Assembly: GCF_014831675.1 (NCBI RefSeq)
Contig: NZ_VJXY01000025.1
Coordinates: 1 to 64,000 of the forward strand
DNA: 64,000 nt
Reading direction: 5' to 3'
Source: Komarekiella delphini-convector SJRDD-AB1
GTDB lineage: Bacteria > Cyanobacteriota > Cyanobacteriia > Cyanobacteriales > Nostocaceae
Shown: positions 53,412-62,231 of the stretch, one piece after another
How positions within the stretch are numbered: position 1 is the first letter of the stretch
How the letters are laid out: each line of letters begins with the position of its first letter
Made by a program: the position numbers and the translations under genes
Notes under the pieces: model-generated
The model's input: the letters and a program-made list of their open reading frames with translations, nothing else
The model's database searches: none
Told to the model about the DNA's origin: nothing

Positions 53412-53765
53412 ATGTCAGCAAAAGATAAATTTCATGATGTTGTAAAACTAGGCTTACAAAAAGATGGCTGGACTATTACAGATGACCCTTTACACATAGA
53501 GTGGGGTTTGGTTGAATTATATATTGATTTAGGAGCAGAAAAGATTATTGCGGCTGAAAGAGAAGGGCAAAAAATAGCTGTAGAGGTTAAGAGTTTTCTT
53601 GGTCAATCAACTATTTCAGAATTTCATACCGCATTGGGACAGTTTATCAATTATCGATTTGCACTTTCTCAAGAACAACCAGAACGCATTTTATATTTAG
53701 CTGTTCCCTTAGATACCTATGAAACTTTTTTTAAGCTCCCATTTACTCAGATTATAATTCAATAA
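53412..53765 (+). CDS. xisH: XisH-family protein
   Basis: The 117-residue protein matches XisH, one of the controlling factors first found with the fdxN excision element of Anabaena. It has MSAKDKFHDVVKLGLQKDGW, and a PD-(D/E)XK-like core (ELYIDLGAEKIIAAERE, then IAVEVKSF). It is thought to be a nuclease-fold partner of XisI. GTG at 53397 is in frame, but ATG 53412 opens the conserved sequence. No excision element was seen here. Confidence 0.92.
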   Translation: MSAKDKFHDVVKLGLQKDGWTITDDPLHIEWGLVELYIDLGAEKIIAAEREGQKIAVEVKSFLGQSTISEFHTALGQFINYRFALSQEQPERILYLAVPLDTYETFFKLPFTQIIIQ

Positions 53766-53815
53766 TATCAATTACGTTTGCTAATTTATGACATTGAAAA
53801 TGAGGTTATCGTCAA

Positions 53816-54151
53816 ATGGCTAAATTAGAAGAATATAGAAAGTATATCAAAGAGTTATTAACAGCATATAGTCAGTATGAAAAACCTGATAGCGAAGTTG
53901 AATTACAAACTATATTTGATACTGAACACGACCACTATCAATTAGTATATGTGGGCTGGAAAAACAAGCGGCGTGTATATGGTTGTGTCTTACATTTAGA
54001 TATTAAGAATGGGAAAATTTGGATTCAGCATAATGGAACGGAAGCTAACATTGGTGATGAATTAATGGCTCTAGGTGTTCCTAAACAAGATATTGTATTA
54101 GGATTTCACTCGCCTTATAAAAGACAGTTTACAGATTTTGCTGTGGGTTAA
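53816..54151 (+). CDS. xisI: XisI-family protein
   Basis: The 111-residue protein matches XisI: YRKYIKELLTAYSQYEKPDSEVELQTIFDTEHDHYQLVYVGW and QHNGTEANIGDELMALGVPKQDIVLGFHSPYKRQ. XisI genes almost always follow xisH, here after 50 bp. Many copies occur in Nostocales genomes without any link to fdxN; a toxin-antitoxin or defence-like role has been suspected but not shown. Confidence 0.92.
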   Translation: MAKLEEYRKYIKELLTAYSQYEKPDSEVELQTIFDTEHDHYQLVYVGWKNKRRVYGCVLHLDIKNGKIWIQHNGTEANIGDELMALGVPKQDIVLGFHSPYKRQFTDFAVG

Positions 54152-54324
54152 GATGGGTTAATGAGGAATTTAAATTGGGTTAGGCGATCGCTTAATTTGA
54201 GTTGAGTCTGAAAATGGAAATGGAATGAACCCCTCAATACCTCGTTCCTTACCATAGTCAAGGATCAGCGATTCAATAGATGTTAATGTAAATTCTCAAA
54301 GGAATTTGCAATTTACTGTAAGCC

Positions 54325-55029
54325 TTATATGTTTTTACAAGTCTCATAGCGAGAGTAAATATTCCATTTTACCAAGGGATTGGTGAGGTTTCTCGCAACA
54401 CTTGAGACCGGGAGGTGTCCCACTGGGGCTGTGCCATCATACTTTATACTCTCATCTTTTATCCAACCACCTAAAAACCATTTGGCGGATATCTGCCATC
54501 CTACACGAGTCCAAAAAGCATTCAGATTTTTTCTTACTTCTAGCCAGATTTTTTTCTGCACACTAAACCCAAAGCGCCCATTACTGTACTTTACCCACAG
54601 TTGGTCAATAGTGCGTAAGTCAGTGCAAGGAAAGTTTTTAATAGATTCGGGATCAAGCCAGCGTTCTTGTTCTTTGTCAGCGGCTTTGAGCATCACTGCC
54701 AGAGTTTCTCGATCTGCTTCTTTCCACTCTCCAGCCTTGAGTAAATCGCGCAACCGCGTATAGTCTACGCCCTTCTCAGAACTGAGATCATCATTCTCCT
54801 GCGTTGGTTTTGTCGTCGTTGTTTGAATAGATTGTTGTTCTTGTCGCTGCCTGTGTGCTTCTTGTTCTTGTTGTTTTTGTAACTTTGCCTGGTTAGCTTG
54901 TTGTTGCTTCTCTAACTCCGCTGATTTTTGATATTCGGCTTCTTTAGCAGATGTAATCTCTAACTCAATTGGCGCTACATCCTCATTTCTTAGACCTCTA
55001 AAATATCCTGTTGATAATCCTTCAGTACC
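54325..55029 (-). pseudogene. GUN4 domain with coiled-coil linker, detached from the caspase gene by a frameshift
   Basis: From 55029 down the - strand, an open frame without any ATG, GTG or TTG reads GLRNEDVAPIELEITSAKEA, a glutamine-rich coiled coil (about 55 residues), and then a GUN4 domain: LRDLLKAGEWKEADRETLAV, LRTIDQLWVKYSNGRFGFSV, and TAPVGHLPVS. GUN4 binds porphyrins; as a C-terminal domain in cyanobacterial signalling proteins it may sense tetrapyrroles. The only in-frame start (TTG 54753) would give a bare GUN4 domain of 142 residues. The frame directly continues the caspase protein if one base is added near 54999. Confidence 0.75.
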
Positions 55030-56000
55030 TTACGAGTATGTTCATCCAGGGGATATTTTTGCCCAACTACCTCAACAAAAGCTTGTTTGTAACTTTCCAA
55101 GTTTGCAAACCGTCTGCGGAAAGGTTCTATTACTTCGCTTTCTATTTCCTCGGCTTTCTCATCTGTAATTCCAAATGTTTTGCGTTTCGGCTTTAAGATT
55201 AAGTAGGAAAGTTTACTAAGTTCACCATTTTGGGCATATTGTTCAACAAGCTTGCGATACTCTGCCTCTGGATTCTTGGGGGCATAGGCTAGTAGAATAT
55301 TAAAGCCTTCCTTATCCAGAATAATATCTGGCATCATCTTAGGCTTTACTGCTTGAACTTTTGCCTTAGCGTAAGCGTGCAGTTCTTGTACATGAATATT
55401 GCCATCGTTGTCTGTGTCTGCTGCACCTGTCTCAATTCCCTCAACTAAATATTGAGTGTAGAGCGAAAGCGGTAAACCTTCTTGCTCAAATGAAGTTTGA
55501 GTTGCACTCGAAGATGTGAGAACAACTCGTCCCTCAGCACCTAGCTGCTTTTTGATATCGACACCGACACTTTTTGTCAGCCAACCTTGAGCGATCGCAC
55601 CACTGTAGCAAGCATCCAAAATCAATATTTGTCGTTTGGCGTAGCAATTATATGATTGTCCTTGAATAAAATTTGCGTCTACAGCAGTAGCTTCAAAGTC
55701 ATCTTTAGCTGTAATCCGAGTTGTTAAATAAAGATGACCTTCATCATTAGTAATACCATGCCCAGAGAAAAACAATAATACTAAATCTTCTTTACTAGCT
55801 TCTTTAAATAGCTTTTGAATTGCCCTTCGCATTTCTGTCTGATCGGGATTAAGCAGATGTTCGATCTGCTCAAAACTTCCCAGACTTGGGTTTTGCAAAA
55901 CTCGCTGCATAGCTTCTACATCATTGAGAGCAGATGATAGAGGAGGGATATCTTCACCGTATTCACTGACTCCAATCAGCAGCGCTATCTTCTTAGCCAT
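54990..56000 (-). CDS. Caspase-family (C14) cysteine protease
   Basis: The 336-residue protein has the caspase p20 fold with catalytic H81 (FFSGHG) and C131 (ILDACYSGA). It follows the pattern ALLIGVSEYG, LSSALNDVEAMQRVL. After the protease domain come about 110 residues that end KVLKDYQQDILEV, just where homologues continue into an LGLRDEDVAPIE linker. A GTG 12 bases earlier is possible, but ATG 56000 overlaps the preceding stop by eight bases, which suggests translational coupling. It could be the effector of a suicide or conflict system. Confidence 0.9.
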   Translation of the reverse strand: MAKKIALLIGVSEYGEDIPPLSSALNDVEAMQRVLQNPSLGSFEQIEHLLNPDQTEMRRAIQKLFKEASKEDLVLLFFSGHGITNDEGHLYLTTRITAKDDFEATAVDANFIQGQSYNCYAKRQILILDACYSGAIAQGWLTKSVGVDIKKQLGAEGRVVLTSSSATQTSFEQEGLPLSLYTQYLVEGIETGAADTDNDGNIHVQELHAYAKAKVQAVKPKMMPDIILDKEGFNILLAYAPKNPEAEYRKLVEQYAQNGELSKLSYLILKPKRKTFGITDEKAEEIESEVIEPFRRRFANLESYKQAFVEVVGQKYPLDEHTRKVLKDYQQDILEV

Positions 56001-56499
56001 TTTTGCCGTCACCCATTGCAGCCAAGAGGTCTTTTGCTATTCTCTCACTCTCTAATAGCTCTCGTTGGCTTTTTGCTTCGATATTGACTTCTTTATCTCC
56101 AACTTTGACACTAATTTTCATCGGCTTGTCACCCAGGCGATCGCCCAAAAAACCTAAAAAGCTTTTGACATTCTTCATGCTCACCTCAGCCGTTAGCACT
56201 CCGATCAAAGTGGCAAACAATGGCTTACTTCCTGCTTCAGGGTTCAAGTCTTCCGCGCGATCTGCCTTCTCAACCTCATCCAAATCCCGAATTTCCCGCA
56301 GCAGCTTGCTAGCTATTTTTTGCCGTCTCTCATCATCTAACTCTGGATCGTCAATGGCAAAGGTGAATTTAATCGTGGGTTCGCCTGTCATTTTAACCTC
56401 CAAAGTCCCGTTATCTAGGCAGTGTTCAGCTACACTTCCAAATTCTACGATTCCGGTCAGGAAAAAGATAGTCCACAGGCGATCGCTTGTCGATTTCAT
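55993..56499 (-). CDS. EACC1-like effector-associated protein
   Basis: The 168-residue protein has no known enzyme motif. An acidic N-terminal part (IDDPELDDERRQKIASKLLREIRDLDEVEKADRAEDLNPEAGSK is too long to be a signal) leads to a helix LFATLIGVLTAEVSMKNVKSFLGFLG and a beta-hairpin-like end MKISVKVGDKEVNIEAKSQ. This layout resembles EACC1, a constant component next to caspase- or trypsin-type effectors in bacterial conflict systems. The match is by eye only. Its stop overlaps the caspase start. Confidence 0.5.
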   Translation of the reverse strand: MKSTSDRLWTIFFLTGIVEFGSVAEHCLDNGTLEVKMTGEPTIKFTFAIDDPELDDERRQKIASKLLREIRDLDEVEKADRAEDLNPEAGSKPLFATLIGVLTAEVSMKNVKSFLGFLGDRLGDKPMKISVKVGDKEVNIEAKSQRELLESERIAKDLLAAMGDGKNG

Positions 56500-56823
56500 T
56501 TATACCAACGAGAAAATTTCTCTTAACAAGACTTAAAAAATTAGGTTTCTGGACGACAAATTTAGGTTTTTTCTGAATTGGTATTAGCTATAAGTTTGAA
56601 TAGATTGGCTCTCTAAACATCCCTTATATTAAAATGAAAAGGATTAGGAAGTCGCACTTTTATAAACATCTAACAAGAGTTTACGCAAATCTCCAAGTCA
56701 CGCCCAGAAGTGACACTTGATGTTTTCTAGCTATATGACCCTAATGTTAGTGTGATTTAGGAAATGGCTTTAGCTGCTCAACAATATAATTAAGTAATTA
56801 CTGTCAACATAAAGCAAAAATTA
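56500..56823. other. 324-bp divergent spacer
   Basis: AT-rich spacer between the caspase module and a nuclease-like gene on the other strand. No repeat, RNA gene or clear promoter was identified; it must hold the promoters for both units. Confidence 0.45.
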
Positions 56824-57459
56824 ATGACAATTCTCAACGCTCGTAATTTATCCTTAGAAGAAGTTCAGCGTTTGTTTGGCTTTCAAAAACACTACAACGA
56901 CTCGTTCTCTTCTCTATTATCCCTAGAACCTCTTACTGACGCAGAACAGGAGGAACTTAAACAAATTCAGAATGACTTTAATAGATACCTCACAGCAGGC
57001 AAAGTTTCTAAAGGTCAAATCAAGTTCCTTGCAGTTGCTCCTTTACTAAGATTAGCTGGCTTCTATAGATATCCTCTTGAGATTCGCTTAGAAGAAGATA
57101 TCGCTGATATTGAAGTTGAAGATGAAGATATAATAATTAAAGGCAGGATGGATATTTTAGCTGTAACCAAAGCTAAACATACAAAAGCTAATGCCTATTT
57201 TTGGGTACTTTTAATTGAATCTAAAAACAGCCAAATTGATATATCAATAGGATTGCCCCAACTCTTAGCTTATGCGTATAAAAGTTTAGATAAACAAAAA
57301 TCAGTTTGGGGTTTGACAACTAATGGCAGAAGTTACCAATTTGTGTACATTGAACAAGGAAATCCATCTACGTATCAGCTAATGCCATTATTAAATTTTA
57401 TGGAATCTCCCCGTGCGATTGAATCGCTACAAGTTTTAAAAGCAATTTGTCAGCTATAA
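56824..57459 (+). CDS. PD-(D/E)XK nuclease-like protein, type I restriction R-subunit-like N-terminus
   Basis: The 211-residue protein resembles the stand-alone nuclease-fold proteins related to restriction HsdR: LRLAGFYRYPLEIRLEEDIADIEVEDEDIIIKGRMDILAV gives the Asp, WVLLIESKNSQIDISIGLPQLLAYA gives the E-x-K, and VWGLTTNGRSYQFVYIE closes the fold. No methylase or helicase gene is adjacent. It may belong to the nearby conflict-type gene group. Confidence 0.78.
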   Translation: MTILNARNLSLEEVQRLFGFQKHYNDSFSSLLSLEPLTDAEQEELKQIQNDFNRYLTAGKVSKGQIKFLAVAPLLRLAGFYRYPLEIRLEEDIADIEVEDEDIIIKGRMDILAVTKAKHTKANAYFWVLLIESKNSQIDISIGLPQLLAYAYKSLDKQKSVWGLTTNGRSYQFVYIEQGNPSTYQLMPLLNFMESPRAIESLQVLKAICQL

Positions 57460-57478
57460 CAAAAAGAAGGAGATACAA

Positions 57479-58993
57479 TTAACCTTTCAAATTATCTAAT
57501 AACTCTGCTGTCTGCTGTGGTTGCACTAAACTATTAGCACACAAAATACCAGAAGCCGCTACTGCTGGTACACCAATTCCCGGCATAGTGCTGTCACCAA
57601 CACGATATAAACCCTGGATAGGAGTGTGCGTACTAGGAAACGTTCCCTTACCTGCTGAAATTGCAGGGCCATAAGTTCCCTGATAGCGTCGGAGATAATG
57701 GGCATGAGTTAGGGGTGTACCAATGAGTTCCAAAACGATGCGATCGCGAATATCTGGGATAATCCGCTCTAAGGCGCGATATAGAGATTGTGCTTTTTCC
57801 TGCTTCTTGTGTTCGTAGCTATTATTCCGTTCCCATCCAGCATAAGGTTCAAGAGTATAAGCATGAACCACATGATGTCCTTCAGGTGCTAAGGTTGCAT
57901 CCCACACGCTGGGAATCGAAATCATGCACGTATTACCCGGTGTAGTAATCTCCTGACTTGAATCGTGAACTACCACATGATGTCCGGTTAAATTCTTCAA
58001 GCCAGCCGCTCGGATGCCTAAGTGTAAATGCATAAAGCTTTCAACCTTTGGTGTATTTAAAGCTACTTTACGGTAAGATGCGGGTAAATCTTCAGGACGC
58101 AACAGTTGATTGTAGGTATCCCAAATCGTTGCATTGGAAATCACCACAGGCGCTTTGAGAACTTCACCCTTTTGCAACCTGACACCTACGGCTTTACCAG
58201 ATTCCACCAAAATTTGCTCGACATGGCATCCCATCCGCAACTTACCACCCCAGCGTTCTAATCCCCGCACCAAAGCCTTGACAATTGCACCACTACCACC
58301 CACAGGATACTCAACTCCAGCGCGAGAGCGTTCACCTAACATAAAAGCTACCTCTGGGGCGATCGTCCCGTGTGCCTTTAAACCAGAGAGTAAAAAGCAT
58401 TCCAGGTCAATAAGCCGCCGCACCCAAGGATCTTGGACTGTTGCATCCATCACATCGCCTACAGAAGCTTGGACAAGCGACAAGTTGGGTAGTATTTTGA
58501 TCAAAGATGGCAGGTAACGGCTCAGCAATACTAGAATTACCTGCCAATCAGCTCTTAGAGCCAGCGTAGGAATGCCTTTCATCGCCTCGTATAAACCTAA
58601 CAAGCGTTCTTCAAACTGCTGGAGTTCCCTAGCACCTTGGGGCGTAACTTTAGCAACTTGTTCTCGGTAACGCTGAGCATTACTATAGACTGCAAAAGCA
58701 CTTTCAGGAAAGTGATAGTGTCCCAAGGGATCATAGGATATAACTTGAATGGATTCGCCGAGAACATCCAAAACTTGTTTTAGCGGATTCAAACTTTGGG
58801 TATCAGTCAGACCACAATAAAAGGAGGGGCCAGAATCAAATTCAAATCCGCGCCGTCTAAAGCTATGAGCAGCACCTCCACTAATTGTGTGGCTTTCACA
58901 TACAACAACTCGTTTCCCATAACGAGCAAGTAACCCAGCAGCACATAACCCGCCGATACCACTACCAATAACAATGACATCACTATCTTGCAT
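57479..58993 (-). CDS. FAD-dependent oxidoreductase, carotenoid isomerase (CrtISO)-like
   Basis: The 504-residue protein has the FAD-binding DVIVIGSGIGGLCAAGLLARYGKRVVVCE at its start, GGAAHSFRRRGFEFDSGP, and the C-terminal GLYRVGDSTMPGIGVPAVAASG of phytoene-desaturase/CrtISO-type enzymes. It is related to CrtISO-like proteins of cyanobacteria and plants, but the substrate is not certain. Starts at 59002 (MTKM) and 58993 (MQDSDV) are both possible. The frame further upstream runs into CTCCTGT repeats and is not coding. Confidence 0.82.
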   Translation of the reverse strand: MQDSDVIVIGSGIGGLCAAGLLARYGKRVVVCESHTISGGAAHSFRRRGFEFDSGPSFYCGLTDTQSLNPLKQVLDVLGESIQVISYDPLGHYHFPESAFAVYSNAQRYREQVAKVTPQGARELQQFEERLLGLYEAMKGIPTLALRADWQVILVLLSRYLPSLIKILPNLSLVQASVGDVMDATVQDPWVRRLIDLECFLLSGLKAHGTIAPEVAFMLGERSRAGVEYPVGGSGAIVKALVRGLERWGGKLRMGCHVEQILVESGKAVGVRLQKGEVLKAPVVISNATIWDTYNQLLRPEDLPASYRKVALNTPKVESFMHLHLGIRAAGLKNLTGHHVVVHDSSQEITTPGNTCMISIPSVWDATLAPEGHHVVHAYTLEPYAGWERNNSYEHKKQEKAQSLYRALERIIPDIRDRIVLELIGTPLTHAHYLRRYQGTYGPAISAGKGTFPSTHTPIQGLYRVGDSTMPGIGVPAVAASGILCANSLVQPQQTAELLDNLKG

Positions 58994-59030
58994 TTTTGTC
59001 ATTTGTCCTTTGTCATTTGTTTTTACTACT

Positions 59031-59096
59031 GACTCCTGTCTCCTGTCTCCTGTCTCCTGACTCCTGTCTCCTAACTCCTGACCACTGACCACTGAT
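59031..59096. repeat. CTCCTGT heptamer array
   Basis: Tandem CTCCTGT and CTCCTGA units followed by two ACCACTG units fill the short divergent spacer between the oxidoreductase and the ABC ATPase genes, leaving little room for promoters. Confidence 0.75.
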
Positions 59097-59105
59097 TTAT
59101 AACCA

Positions 59106-59888
59106 ATGACTGAACCATTGATTGAACTAAAAGGTGTTTCTAAGTCCTTTGGTAGCCATAAAGTTTTAGATAACGTAGATTTGACAATTTACCGGGGAGA
59201 AGCACTAGGAATTATTGGCCCTTCTGGGACTGGTAAATCCACGATTTTACGGATAATGGCGGGGTTACTGGCTCCTGATGAAGGAGAAATTTACGTGCAA
59301 GGGGTACGGAGAGACGGTTTGATTGAGGATGGTGGCGACCCAGTTGGTATTGGTATGGTGTTTCAGCAGGCGGCATTATTTGATTCATTAACGGTGGAGG
59401 AAAATGTAGGATTTTTACTTTACCAAAACTCAAAATTACCGCGATCGCGCATCCGAGAACTGGTAAAAGAAAAATTGGAGATGGTCGGTTTGCCGGGAAT
59501 CACAAATCTTTACCCAGCCGAACTATCTGGGGGAATGCGAAAACGGGTAAGTTTTGCCCGGGCAATTATGTCTAACCCCGATAACCCCTCAGAAACTCCA
59601 GAAGTTTTACTATACGATGAACCAACAGCCGGACTTGATCCAATTGCTTCAACAGTGATTGAAGATTTAATCCGTTATTTGCAAAGTGCACAAGGAGTCT
59701 GTGGTACTTATGCTGTTGTTACGCATCAAGACAGTACCATACGTCGTACATCTGACAGACTTGTGTTTCTCTATGAAGGTAAAGTGCAGTGGCAGGGTAC
59801 AGTGAGTGAAATAGATAGCACAGAGCATCCTTTGATTAGACAATTTATCAGTGGAAATGTGCATGGCCCGATTCAGGTAGCCGGCTAA
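59106..59888 (+). CDS. MlaF-type ABC transporter ATP-binding protein (MCE lipid transport)
   Basis: The 260-residue ATPase has Walker A GPSGTGKST (residues 38-46), the Q-loop VFQQAALFDSL, the signature LSGGMRKR, Walker B VLLYDEPTAGLD, and a switch His in VTHQDS. It belongs to the Mla/TGD3 subgroup that energises lipid movement between membranes. An MCE protein gene follows after about 110 bp, as expected. The permease (MlaE-type) gene is not adjacent. Confidence 0.92.
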   Translation: MTEPLIELKGVSKSFGSHKVLDNVDLTIYRGEALGIIGPSGTGKSTILRIMAGLLAPDEGEIYVQGVRRDGLIEDGGDPVGIGMVFQQAALFDSLTVEENVGFLLYQNSKLPRSRIRELVKEKLEMVGLPGITNLYPAELSGGMRKRVSFARAIMSNPDNPSETPEVLLYDEPTAGLDPIASTVIEDLIRYLQSAQGVCGTYAVVTHQDSTIRRTSDRLVFLYEGKVQWQGTVSEIDSTEHPLIRQFISGNVHGPIQVAG

Positions 59889-60002
59889 TCAGTTTTGATT
59901 GATGTTAGCGGATAGCTATGGTTTAGCCCGTGCTGAGTCTTGAGTATAGTTATTTTCACTCACCACTAAAGACTCAGAAGTAATTTTTGGGTGGAGAAAA
60001 AA

Positions 60003-61562
60003 ATGCGAGGTCTAATGACAAGCCGCTTCGCGTCTATGCGAACATTTAGAGAAGGTTCTGTAGGATTGTTACTCCTACTAGGACTGGGGGTATTTGGATT
60101 AATATTTTTGTGGTTGAATAGATTTACTAGTGCTCAGAGTTCGTACAAAGCTATTGTAGAATTTACCAATGCTGGTGGGATGCAAAGGGGAGCACCAGTT
60201 CGCTATCGTGGCGTCAAAGTAGGCAATATTTCTAGGGTTCAACCAAAACCAAATGCCGTCGAAGTAGAGATTGAAATTGCCCAACCTGACCTAATCATCC
60301 CGCGTAATGCATCAGTGGAAGCTAATCAAAGCGGACTGATTAGCGAAAGCATTATCGACATCACACCAAAAGCAACGTTACCGGCTGGGGTTATCATAGC
60401 TAAGCCACTAGAGAAAAATTGCGATTCCAGTCTCATCGTCTGTAATGGTTCTCGGTTAAAAGGTCAGATTGGCATCAGTGTTGATGATCTGATTCGCAGC
60501 TCAACTGACTTAGCCACTACATACACTAATCCCAAATTTTATAACAACGTCAACAGGGTTCTAGAAACCACTACAGGCGCAGCGTCCAATTTTGCTGAAC
60601 TAAGTGAGGATCTCCAAGCCTTAACCAAAAGCTTAAGGCAGCAACTAGGCACGTTTTCCGCTACTGCTAATTCTGTGCAACAGGCGTCAAATAAACTCAG
60701 CACATCCACTGCTAAAACAGTAGATCAATTTGGCATAACCGCAAGTCAATTTAGTGCAACTGCAAATCAAGCGAATCGTTTGCTCAGTAACCTAGATAAT
60801 CTAGTGACAACAAATCGTTCTTCGCTGGTTGGCGCTTTGAACAACATCACCGAAACCAGCAACCAACTGCGCGTTACAGTGAGTACCTTATCACCTACTG
60901 TAAGTCGGTTGACTCAAGGACAACTACTACAAAACTTAGAAACTCTTTCGACAAATGCAGCGCAAGCCTCAGCCAACTTACGCGATGCTACTAAAACCTT
61001 AAACGATCCAAATAACGTAGTACTACTGCAACAAACCTTAGATTCAGCACGGGTAACATTTGAAAACACTCAAAAAATTACATCTGATTTGGATGAGTTG
61101 ACTGGCGATCCTGCTTTCCGGCAAAATCTCCGACAATTGGTGAATGGTCTAAGTGGTTTGGTGTCTTCGACTCAGCAAATGCAGCAACAAGCGCAGGTTG
61201 CTACTACCCTAGACTCAATAAAAGCTGCTGTGAATCAACCGAATGCTGTGATTAAGACTCCAGCACCAACCCAGAAAGCGATAACACAGCAACAACGGCA
61301 GATTGCTGATATTTTGGACTCAGTAACAGCTACTTTTGATACAAATGCTGTGATTAAAACAGCACCATCTCAACAGGTAATGCCTAATGACAAGCCCTTA
61401 CGCGTCTACACAACTAATTCCTCATCTGCTACTTTTCAGAGTACTGGCATCGACTCTCAACTAATCCCCAGTCCATCTACCTCCAAATCATCCCAAGAAG
61501 ACCTATTGAAGCAACTGCGGGAGTATGGTAAACAAAGGGAGCAACTGGAGACGGGAAAATAG
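60003..61562 (+). CDS. MCE-domain protein (MlaD/TGD2-like) of a lipid transporter
   Basis: The 519-residue protein has one N-terminal helix (GSVGLLLLLGLGVFGLIFLWL), an MCE domain (YKAIVEFTNAGGMQRGAPVRYRGVKVGNISRVQP), and a long helical C-terminus of repeated Leu-Ser-Asn segments that can form a channel-like tube. It would bind lipid in the periplasm as partner of the upstream ATPase. GTG 59991 is in frame, but ATG 60003 has GGAG at proper spacing. Confidence 0.9.
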   Translation: MRGLMTSRFASMRTFREGSVGLLLLLGLGVFGLIFLWLNRFTSAQSSYKAIVEFTNAGGMQRGAPVRYRGVKVGNISRVQPKPNAVEVEIEIAQPDLIIPRNASVEANQSGLISESIIDITPKATLPAGVIIAKPLEKNCDSSLIVCNGSRLKGQIGISVDDLIRSSTDLATTYTNPKFYNNVNRVLETTTGAASNFAELSEDLQALTKSLRQQLGTFSATANSVQQASNKLSTSTAKTVDQFGITASQFSATANQANRLLSNLDNLVTTNRSSLVGALNNITETSNQLRVTVSTLSPTVSRLTQGQLLQNLETLSTNAAQASANLRDATKTLNDPNNVVLLQQTLDSARVTFENTQKITSDLDELTGDPAFRQNLRQLVNGLSGLVSSTQQMQQQAQVATTLDSIKAAVNQPNAVIKTPAPTQKAITQQQRQIADILDSVTATFDTNAVIKTAPSQQVMPNDKPLRVYTTNSSSATFQSTGIDSQLIPSPSTSKSSQEDLLKQLREYGKQREQLETGK

Positions 61563-61760
61563 AAAGACAAGAATTCTAGGGTAGGGCTAAATATCTACAA
61601 TTGGTGACATGAAGTGTAGATTAACCTGTAAATCTTAGATAGCCCAGCCACAAACATGGTTAGCCATATAAAAGAAGTTTAAATTTAGAGCTTTGAGCTT
61701 GGATATTTGAGTATAAAACTAGATATTCCCAGTTCAAAGCTGAAATTTTGGAGTTCTTAC

Positions 61761-61793
61761 CAGTCAACAGTCAACAGTCAACAGTCAACAGTC
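61761..61793. repeat. CAGTCAA heptamer array
   Basis: Four and a half tandem copies of CAGTCAA. The same array occurs inside the helicase gene at 38848-38877. Confidence 0.8.
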
Positions 61794-61800
61794 TTTCGTG

Positions 61801-61830
61801 TTATCCCATCCCCTTGGCGGGGTGGGATAA
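61801..61830. terminator. Strong hairpin, possible terminator or repeat
   Basis: TTATCCCATCCCC pairs with GGGGTGGGATAA around TTGGC, with one bulged base. There is no U-run after it, and a related sequence with CCCACCCCT lies at about 32320, so it may be a repeat rather than a terminator. Confidence 0.4.
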
Positions 61831-62231
61831 GCTTAACTAAAATTTTCAAGCTTTAGGGGCGATCGCGTCAACATTTCACAATTATTATCTGTATTGCCAA
61901 GAACAGATTTTGCTAGTTTTTATTAGTAAAACTTTTGCATATTCATATTTACTCAAACTATCAAGCAAGTGAATTATTGAAACTTTATTTAATTTCCTAA
62001 TCAGGGTTTACTTATCTGATAAATTTTAGTTAACCGTATTGTTAAACCTTTTTCGGATTACTCCTTTCTCAACGTAAAAATACCTAAGCTTTTTGAGAAA
62101 CCTCTTAAGAGGAGATGGTACAGGCAATTTTGTAGTAGAAACATAGAAAGTGTAATTCAAATCACTTTTTGATTTGCTATGGTGTGTCACTGCCGCAGTA
62201 TTCCCCAGATAAGATAAATGAGAACTGAGGC

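Larger units (their letters stand above)
61563..62231. other. Spacer with heptamer array and hairpin
   Basis: The 669-bp spacer holds CAACAGT heptamers (61761-61793), a strong hairpin (61801-61830) and a HIP1-like octamer, then about 350 bp of AT-rich sequence with no gene seen. Confidence 0.5.

Noticed and set aside
53412-54151. xisH-xisI as part of an excision element
   Set aside because: No recombinase gene, no fdxN fragment and no direct repeats were found nearby; these genes commonly occur alone.
54325-54753. Stand-alone GUN4 gene from TTG 54753
   Set aside because: The frame continues upstream through a coiled coil and a linker that joins the caspase gene, so a separate gene is unlikely.
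56003-56536. Long + strand frame antisense to the EACC1-like gene
   Set aside because: The - strand frame overlaps the caspase start in an operon-like way and has domain-like character; the + strand translation is Ser-rich and lacks features.
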